In this document: positions 33,079 through 40,999 of the stretch, in pieces
Layout of the letters: every line of letters starts with the position of its first letter
How positions within the stretch are numbered: the stretch's first letter is position 1
Origin: Verticillium longisporum
Taxonomy: Eukaryota > Ascomycota > Sordariomycetes > Glomerellales > Plectosphaerellaceae
DNA length: 64,000 nt
Reading direction: 5' to 3'
Assembly: GCA_019188255.1 (NCBI GenBank)
Contig: JAETXT010000004.1
Span: 682,001-746,000, forward strand
Made by a program: the position numbers and the translations under genes
Notes under the pieces: model-generated
What the model saw: only the letters and a program-made list of their open reading frames with translations
Told to the model about the DNA's origin: nothing
Database searches by the model: none

Positions 33079-34409
33079 TCATGTACTTAGGATGTCGAAC
33101 TCTTTGAAAGGATAACATGCAACATCAAGCTCCTCTTCATCCAATATTTTCCCTTCATTAAGCTGTATCCAGCAATTAGCATCGAGATAGGGTGCAACTT
33201 TAGCTGGGCTTTGCTCCTTGCTTATTTCCACGAGGAAGCCCCCATCAGGCATCTGTTTTATCTTCCCATGCTTGAATAATGTATGAGAACCCGTGCCGTC
33301 TGGCATTTTGCCGAGATGACCTTGCTCTAGCCGTCGAGGGAGAAGTTTTGCGATTATCGGCTTTTCGGGGGGCTTGCCCAGGAGGCATTTGATAAAAGGT
33401 CGCACAAGGAACTGGAACGTTGCCGCAGCTGCCCCTGGATTCCGGGCAGGCCGAAGATAGTCACGCTGTGAGCTCCTCGCGAAGGGATTGTTCCGAATAA
33501 CACCGGATGACCAGGTCGTATCCGTAGCCCATGAAACTCGATGGCGGCGCCGAGGCGGCGCAATGACGGTAATAGGAAGTCGAATTTCCCAACTGATACG
33601 CCGCCGGTTGTGATCAAAAGGTCGAAGTCCTCACTTTCGGCCGCTCGCTGAAGTTGTGTTGCCATTTCACGGGCATCGTCCGGAAATGTTCCGAGAAACG
33701 ACACGTGTGCCCCAGCCTCCGCCAAAGCCGCGGTGAGGTACGGGCCGTTGGCATCTGGAACGTGGCCAGGGCCTGTAGTCGCGATCTCTTTTCCAGAAGA
33801 CCAGAGTCCGACGCGAGGTTTCTTCCAGACCCAAATCTCCGTCACTCCTATTGAAGCTAAGACCAAGATGTGCTGTGGTTGGACCGTCATCCCAGGCGAA
33901 AGAAGTGCAGCGCCATCCTTGATATCGTCACCTGCAACACGTCTGTGTTCCCCGGCGGCGACCGGTCTTGTGAGCTTGATCATCCTACCGCGGGCATTTT
34001 TGGCGTCCGTCACGGTTGACGTTTCTTCGATCTTGATGCACGCGTCCATTTGATAGCCTGAGACAGGTTTGGTTGGAAAGATTCCGCCAGTCATAATCTC
34101 AAGGCACGGTAGAGTCGAAGAATCAATGTGAGACTCGTGAAGTCTTGGGTCATCTCCTGCAGCTATCGTGCCGCAGACCTCCAAAACCAGCGGGTGGTCG
34201 ATTGAGGCATTCCTTGTGACACTTGATGGCACCACATATCCATCCATAGCCGATGTGTCGTACTTTGGTGTGGCAACAAGGCTGTCAAGAGTCTTGGCTA
34301 CAACATTGCCGACGGCTTCCTGGAGGGGAATACATTGCGTTCGCAAGTTTTCTGCTGTCAGTGCGGCTACTTCATTGACCCTGCCTAGTGCTACTTCGTA
34401 GGAGACCAT
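33079..34409 (-). CDS. moeA: Stand-alone MoeA-type molybdopterin molybdotransferase, one frameshift
   Basis: MoeA inserts molybdate into (adenylylated) molybdopterin. The first frame, ATG 34409 onward, has MVSYEVALGRV, YDTSAMDGYVV (S-A-M-D-G-Y signature), IMTGGIFP (usual MTGAxxP), VGLWSSGKEI (usual STGDEL), LLITTGGVSVGKFDF and GLRIRPGHPVLFG. At 33440/33441 the text goes from FGLPG to NPGAAAATFQFLVRPF only by adding one base (CCCGGAATCC). The second frame then runs to the stop at 33079 with MoeA domain IV sequence. The intact product would be about 443 aa. Fungi normally carry MoeA fused to MogA (CnxE/gephyrin type), so this is an extra, bacterial-style copy. The break may be an assembly error or recent inactivation. 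Confidence 0.8.
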
Positions 34410-34694
34410 GATGGATGATACGAAAGGGTCGCATTAGGAAAGCTGAATGTGGCTCGACTCACAATATGGCGATCCGTGTTCCGCTCCGTCATGTAGTCAT
34501 GGCTTTTTTGGCGATTCTTCCTCAGCAGATTTTGTCTCAATCGTTAGGTATCGAATCCATTGCGTGACGTCAATATTCGCTCACACGATACTGATGAGCA
34601 ACTCCACCTTTCACGAACAGGCAGGCTCGGTATGCCTTCGATAGACCTGTTAGTCATGTATCCATGGAATTGTTCGATCCACCCGATTCCTCCT
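34410..34694. promoter_or_regulatory. Upstream region of moeA
   Basis: About 285 bases between the moeA ATG and the inverted-repeat element. No motif is clear enough to name. Confidence 0.3.
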
Positions 34695-34978
34695 GGCAAG
34701 CGGGTTGCAAAAAAAATGAGACGTACTGAATGCTTCACCCCAGTCCCTCTACCTAGAATAACTGCACAACACTACTACGAGACACCTACAAGATCTAGAA
34801 TTATAGTGACTATTGAGTTTATAGATCAGTATAATGTACACTATTTTAAAGAAAGGCTTTTCGCCTAGACTGAAGCTCTGGAGTCGTTATAGAAATGTAT
34901 AGCTGAATAGCTGGGTAGTAGGAATGGTTATGGGGGAGGGATCTGGTACGTCTCATTTTTTTTGCAACCCGCTTGCCT
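34695..34978. mobile_element. MITE-like element with 32-bp perfect inverted ends
   Basis: A 32-base arm at 34695-34726 (starts GGCAAGCGGGTTGC, then A8, then TGAGACGTAC) is repeated exactly in inverse orientation at 34947-34978. The 220 bases between are AT-rich and non-coding. This is the form of a non-autonomous DNA transposon. Target-site duplication is not obvious. It lies 285 bases upstream of moeA. Confidence 0.65.
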
Positions 34979-35089
34979 GGTCTCCTAGGGAAACGAAAGA
35001 ACAAGTACCTAGTATTCTGCGTTGTACGCAGTAACCAGGCTGCCAAGACACAGCTGAACTTTGATTGTCCGTGATACGCTAACCAAAGC

Positions 35090-35750
35090 AGACTTTAGTG
35101 AGGAATTCGGCACAAAGTATACCCGGGGTAAGTATAAGTAGTAGGAGGTTAGTCTTCCGTAATTTGCTAGTTCTCTTCCGCTATTCTAATATCGCCCTAA
35201 GTCCTTAACTATACTAACGCCCGCGCTACTGCTATATAGCTCGCTATAGCGTAGCATAACCTAGTTATTGTAGAGGCTATAAGCCGCTCGTTCTTTTAGC
35301 TACTCGCTACGTTTAAGGTGGTAGCCGAGACTATAGCCCTAGGCCTATATTACGCCCGCGCTATCGTATGCGCTAAGGAGAAGGCCGAGTAGTACGCTAC
35401 GGAGCGCGCTATTATTATTAACGACGATGAAATTAATAAGGAGGAGGATAAGCAAGAAGAAGAGGAAGTAGGGGAGGAGGTAATAGCTTCTATAGCTATA
35501 GCTAGTATTATAGCCCTAGCCCCCGTTCCTATAGGTAGTTATTCTATAGAGTAGGCAGAGCGTACTATATACGCTTAGGAGTCTATCACTACCTCCCTCG
35601 CTACCCTAGCTATAAGTCTCTATATACCCTTTCTCCGTAATAGCTTATTAACTTAATCTATAATAATATTACCGTTAATTATTAAGGTCTATGCCTTCGA
35701 GTATTACTTTGTTTTATTATTATATATTAAGTTAATAGCCTCTAGGCCTA
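35090..35750. repeat. RIP-like mutated repeat remnant
   Basis: A long tract very rich in TA dinucleotides (CTATAG, GCTATA, TATATA) and poor in CA/TG. A frame with many TAG stops in place of Trp or Gln codons is still faintly readable (35390-35560). This is the footprint of repeat-induced point mutation on an old transposon. Its right side is cut by the Fot-type element at 35751. The original family is not recognisable. Confidence 0.6.
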
Positions 35751-37610
35751 ACGTAATCCACAAGCGAGTGGTTCACCCATGCGAGTGGTTCACTTCACCC
35801 CGACCCGACAAACATTCCGAGGAAAACCTCAACCCAAACGCCGTAAATCAATTAAAATCACTCCTCCTCGTCTTTTGCAGACGATGAGATAGCTACCTGA
35901 CAAGTTCTCGCGTTGTGGCCGGTCTTCCCGCATACGCTACAGCATCGTTTCTTCGGCTGGGACCACGACGCGGGACCCGGGTTCTGCAGCGTTTCCTCTT
36001 TTATCTGGATATCTACTTCCTTCTGAGCAATCTTGTCCTGTCCCTCGCCTACAGCCATGCTTCCTCCTTCCCGGAGACGTAGCTTTTTGGCCCTCCGGCG
36101 TCGGCTTAGTGTAGCATTTTCCTCTCGAAGGATCATAACCTCTGACTTCAAAAGAGCGATCTGGTGCATAACACCCCGCGTCCCCTTCGCAAGATAGTCA
36201 ACAGCATCTAAAATTGACGTTGGGGAGCTTCCCTGGTGGCGTGAGATTCGCCCTTTGATGAAGTCAGTCTGGGAACCTGCCTCGAGCAGGTTAGTGGGCG
36301 TCTTAGAGACCCAAGAATCACGCTCCCCGTGGGACGTCCCCGGAGGCGTCGTCGTCCTCAACCTCACATCCAGCTTTGACAGGACTGTTTCCGGGTTATG
36401 GGGGACAAGCCCCGCTCCTCGAAAGCCTCCCTGGATGTTTTTTCTGTCATTGCTTGCTGAAATGCAGCCGAAAACGCCGGGAAGAAGTCCTCTTTGCTGA
36501 TGTGCGTTGTACCCGCCCTCATCCTATCCTCGATTTGCCGACCGTATGCTTTCTTTAGTGGGCCAAAACACCCAACATCGAGAGGCTGGAGTAGATGTGA
36601 CGAATGAGGAGGCATACAGAGTGTGATGATGTTGTTCTCCTTGCAGTAGAGTTCGAAGTCGACCGAGTGGTGACTTTCGTGGCCATCCAGGATCAGTAGG
36701 CGATAACCGCCCGAAGTACGGGACTTTGTATGCCTGTCAAAATGCCGAATCCATTCCAGACCAATATCATTCGTCGTCCAGCCGTTTGGAGATGTTGCGA
36801 TTCTCCAGTCGCGAGAAATCGCGTCGTCCTGGTACCAGCTCGAGAGGTGGTACTTGCCCGAAACCACGATGAACGGCGGGACGGAGAAACCCAACGCGCC
36901 AACGCCCTGGATCACCGTAACCCATTCCCGGTTGCCTGGCTGCCTCATCTTCACATTGGACCGTCTTTCCGAACTGGTCACGACCATTCCGTTGGCGATA
37001 ACGCCCATCTGGAAGCCGGTCTCGTCAAAGTTGTACATGTCAGCCTCTTGGATGCCGTACTTGGCGATCATGTTATGCACGAGGCGGAACCACGCGTTTA
37101 TCGCGTCCGGATCTTCGCATTGGGCCCTCTTGTAGTCGTACTTGCGAAAGAAACGCGTCCGGAGCTCTGGTTGCCGTTTGACGAAGTTTGCGGCCCAGTT
37201 CTTCCCGACGCGTGGCGCGTCACGGTCGGCAAGCAGGCGATTCGCCATATCTCCGACCTCACCCAACCGGGGAGGGTAAGATCGCGCATCTAGGTCAAGG
37301 ATATATTCGACAATAGTTTTCTCTTCTAGTACTGTTAATTTGGCAGAATTGGGCGGGCTTTCGCGTCGGGAGGGTTTGCCCTTCTGGCGTCGGAGGAGCG
37401 TCGTTAAGGGGACGGTGTAGATCCTCGCAGCACTCCGGGCGCTTAGGTTCGGGTCATTGTCCATAGCTTGGATAGCAAGGAATAATTGACCTTCTTTTGA
37501 AAGAGTCTCCATCGCGGGCGGAGGTGGAATCTGTAGAATTCAGGTGTAGGTCGTGGGCCCGGGCGAAGTGAACCACTCGCTTGGGTGAACCACTCGCTTG
37601 TGGATTACGT
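35751..37610 (-). mobile_element. Fot/pogo (Tc1-mariner superfamily) DNA transposon, 1860 bp
   Basis: Both ends share a 46-base inverted terminal repeat starting ACGTAATCCACAAGCG, with one mismatch. Each arm contains the unit GCGAGTGGTTCAC twice. The element is flanked by TA on both sides (35749-35750 and 37611-37612), the target duplication of this superfamily. It encodes a DDE transposase on the minus strand. Its normal base composition contrasts with the RIP-like DNA around it, so it inserted later. Confidence 0.9.
35858..37512 (-). pseudogene. Fot/pogo transposase with CCHC knuckle, frameshifted
   Basis: ATG 37512 opens a frame with an N-terminal helix-turn-helix (LSARSAARIYTVPLTTLLRR), a CENP-B-type DNA-binding part (GKNWAANFVKRQPELRTRF) and a DDE domain: YNFDETGFQMG, LLILDGHESHHS, PPHSSHLLQPLDVGCFGPLK. 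Near 36400-36413 the frame shifts: after EERG the text HNPETVLSKLDVRLRTTTPP continues one base over. The rest holds a coiled coil (LLKSEVMILREENATL) and a CCHC zinc knuckle (CCSVCGKTGHNARTCQ), ending at 35858. The family length is about 540-550 aa. With the frameshift, the coiled coil and knuckle are lost, so it is probably inactive unless the break is an assembly error. Confidence 0.8.
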
Positions 37611-38505
37611 TAAATGAAATTCGTTTTTATTATATTCTAGAAATCTTTAATCTATTATTTATAATCTTCTATTAAATTATCGGTAACGTTATCCGCTAAT
37701 TCCTAAGAGGGCGTTACTATGTAGAACCCAGGGTAATTCCACCAACGTAACACCACGGAATCTAGGTCTTAGGTAGGCTAATGACTATCGTGATAGCTTC
37801 ATTACTAACCAAACAAGTCAATATTTGCAAATAGGGCCAAACAACTAAATCCGATACCCATATTTGACTTGTTTGGTCGGGGTGCAGCGCTGGAGCTCAC
37901 CGTTTGAATAAATGAGGAGAAGTGTTAGCATAATAGTACTACTTCACAAATGAGTTAGTATCGGATTTTCATTTCACCATGAGACGCATTATGCTGTCAT
38001 GAAATGGTTAGTCAATCTACGCACCTGAGCGAGCTCACTATCTGAACAAGTAAGGAAACATGTTTACATAGTAGAACTAATCTATAAATGAGTTAGTTAG
38101 TATTGGGTTTCTATTTCACTATAAGATCCGTTATGCTGTCATGAAATGGTTGGCAAGAAAACGCATAGCTTCGCGAAGAGGTAAAGATGATCAAGCAATG
38201 CGAGGCCAAACTCAAGGAGGACATAATCGAGCTGGAGAGACCGAACCGGTGTTGAAGACACGGTGTTCGAATTATATTTCATTCAAGTCCTCGATGGCAC
38301 GAGCTTGTACCTCGGGACTATCCCTTTCCTGACCGAGCACAAGAACTAAGCCACATATCCCATGACCTCCGTGGGGTTCGACCTGATGGTTCTTTCGTGC
38401 TGATCGAATCTTCATTTAGAACCAAATCTCGCATGAACTATCCCTCGAATGGATTCGCTTTTGATCATGAAAACCACATCACACACATGTCCATCGCAGT
38501 CTCTC
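37611..38505. repeat. Decayed repeats: hairpin and diverged tandem pair
   Basis: AT-rich and gene-free. A 70-base palindrome spans 37808-37877 with 14-base arms (ACCAAACAAGTCAA). Two ~120-base copies lie in tandem at 37893-38010 and 38031-38151, each starting GAGCTCAC and ending TGCTGTCATGAAATGGTT. They differ mostly by C/T and G/A changes. They look like remnants of a repeated element affected by RIP. Confidence 0.55.
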
Positions 38506-40096
38506 TCACCTGGCAGCCTCTGAGACGACCTCGGGCGACAGCTTGCCATCGACACGCCCACCCTCCTCATCCGACCCGGCCACGCTCCCCGCAGGCCCCT
38601 TTTCGTAGCCGTACTCGACAATCTCGGGGTGGCGCCTCTCCCAGAACAGCAGGCCGAGCTGCACGAGGACGGTGAGGCCCGTAAAGGCGGTGACGAGGGG
38701 GAAGCCGACGGGGTAGCGGGGCGCGTCGGCGACGCGCCAGGCGCGCAGCGGAATGGTGGCGTGGCCGACGTAGACAATGGTGACGGTGGCGGCGACGATG
38801 ATGGCGCGGGCCTCGGGCTCGCGGCGCAGGATCTCGGCGAACCAGGCCATGAGCGAGGAGGAGCCGGCGTTGGTGGCGTAGGTGAGGAAGTAGAAGCTCA
38901 GGACGACGCGGTCGTCGGGCGGCCAGGCGCAGAGCACGGCGAGGAAGAGGCCGTGGGAAGGCGGCGCTGCCGATGCTGACCTGCCAGCGCCAGTGCTTCC
39001 AGTCGGAGAGGGCGTTGAGGCCGACGGTCGTGACGATCTGCAGGGCGTAGCCGCCGAGCGGCAGCACGTTGACCTGGTAGACGCTGTAGCGGCGCGACCC
39101 GTCGGCGTTGGTCAGCGACTCGAGGTACAGGACAAAGTAGGCGTTGGCGCGGTGCGCCCAGGCGTTGAGGGCAAAGGCGAAGAGGAAGAAGTAGGTGACG
39201 GGGTGGACGACGATCTGGCGGAGCTTGCGGCGCAGGGCCGCCGGGCGCAGCATCGAGGACGTCTTGGCGCCGAATGAGGCCATGCGGTCGCGGGCGAGGA
39301 CGCGCTCGGCGGGCGAGAGCCAGAGGGCGCGCGTGATGGCCGGGCTGTCGGGGATCGTGAAGAAGGCGATGAGACCCTGGCCGATGGTGGCGGCGCCGGC
39401 AATGACAAACAGCCACTGCCAACCGTGCAGGCCGTGGACGCCGTCCATGTTGCGGTAGAGGGCGGCCTGGAGGGCACCGAGGAACATGGCGCCTGCGACG
39501 TCCGAGACGGTGAAGAGGGCCAGGCGCTCGGCGAGCACGCGCGGCGTCTACCAGTTGATGATGAGGGCGACGACAGAGGGGCAGAAGGCGTCCGACAGCA
39601 GACCGAGGAAGAAAGGCAGCGCGTAGACCGTCTCGGCGCTTTTGGCCTTGTAGGTGAAGAGCACAAAGAAGCCCCAGGCCATCTCGCAGAAGGGCAGAAA
39701 GAGCGACGGCCGCAAGCGTGTCTGGATGAGCTGGCCCGGCACGAGGCCAATGGCATAGCCGATGCTGAAAAAGGTGTTGAAGAGAACGAGCTCGTTGCCG
39801 TAGAGCGACAGCGACTCGCGCATACCCGAGACGTAGGCCTGCGTCGTCGCGCTCTGGTCCATCTCCTTCATGATACCGGCGAGGAACATCCAGGCGAGCA
39901 GGAAGACATCGAGCTTGAAGACAAGCACATGGCGCGGGTTGCGAAAGTAGGGGATGACCTTGGCGATGTGCTTGAAGACGCCCGTGACTTCGGGTTCGGC
40001 TGTCGCGTCGTCGTACGTCGGCGCAGCGACCGTGTTGCCGTAGGAATCGGCAACATCATGGGCCTGTGCCGCGTTGTCCGATGGTGAGATGGCCAT
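38506..40096 (-). pseudogene. Dal5/allantoate-permease-type MFS transporter, broken
   Basis: From ATG 40096 (MAISPSDNAAQ) the frame shows the anion:cation symporter family: MDQSATTQAYVSGMRESLSL, SIGYAIGLVPGQLIQTRLRP, LPFFLGLLSDAFCPSVVALI. At 39548-39550 the expected Tyr of NWYTPRELA is a TAG stop (TGGTAGACG). The frame then continues as RLALFTVSDVAGAMFLGALQ, IPDSPAITRALWLSPAER and ALNAWAHRANAYFVLYLESL. At 38955-38957 one extra G/C (TTCCCACGG) shifts the frame. The end, LFLAVLCAWPPDDRVVLSFY to SEAAR, is in the next frame. About 529 aa would be the full product. Two lesions beside a transposon suggest a true pseudogene. Substrates of relatives are allantoate, ureidosuccinate or pantothenate. 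Confidence 0.8.
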
Positions 40097-40999
40097 GCTG
40101 CTTGGGCTCGGGCAGCGACTGTGCTCTGGTATGGAGGCTACAAGATGTCGTCCCGAGCCATCATCACCAACAACGACCACGGCCGAAGACCCTTCTTATC
40201 ACAAGATCGACCAACCGCCACCAGCTAGCTTCACAGCATGGCACCAAGCTCGCCATAGTCTCGATATCGTGCCCGCTCCGACGGCTGCCAATCACAAAGG
40301 GCTCAAGGGTCTGATCGGCGGGTCGCCCGACTCGTGCCTGTGGAGAATGAAGCGACCCATGGTCGAATTGAGGGCGTTGCTGGCAGATGGCGCGATCGCC
40401 CTGCTGAACGTCGACATGGCGGGAAGACTCCGCGGGGAAGAAATGTCGGACGGCTGCCGACGACGTGAGAAGTGATCATGGTCTGAGGATTGGGACGCAG
40501 CAGTCGAGTCTTTTTTTCTTGGTAATGGTGATATGGTTTGTCGGGATGAGGTGCTGGGCAACGCCTGGGAATTCATCTCCATTGAATAATGTTGGTCTAG
40601 ACCGTGGTCCATGTCCATGTGTGGGTTGGCCGATGGCAGGGAACCATGGCAGGGAACCATGGCAGGGAAAAAAAAAATCATGCATGATTCGCATTTAGTC
40701 TCGAGTCAAGGGGGTTGTATCGTGCATCCTTTTGAGTTGCTTCACATGCACATAAGAAGCTTGATGTGTCTTGTACGTCTTGACGTAGACCACCATGTCA
40801 CTTGGGAAGAATAGCATGAACACCCGCGATGAAAGACATGGCTATTCCGGCAAGACGACATGCTATATGAGATTGCTCGACCCGCTCCATACGCCGTACT
40901 CCATGCGTGCATGCACTCACTACCTTTTGCACTATGCCATAGGGGCCATGGCCAGGGATGAAACTGACCATGCTGACTGACACCGGTTGCGCATTTTGC
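40097..40999. other. Intergenic with short tandem repeat
   Basis: 903 bases. GGCAGGGAACCAT is repeated in tandem about 2.5 times from 40635, followed by an A9 run. No gene is supported. Confidence 0.5.

Noticed and set aside
34410..38505. CRISPR or integron-like repeat array
   Set aside because: Repeats here are transposon ends and diverged tandem copies; no regular repeat-spacer pattern exists.
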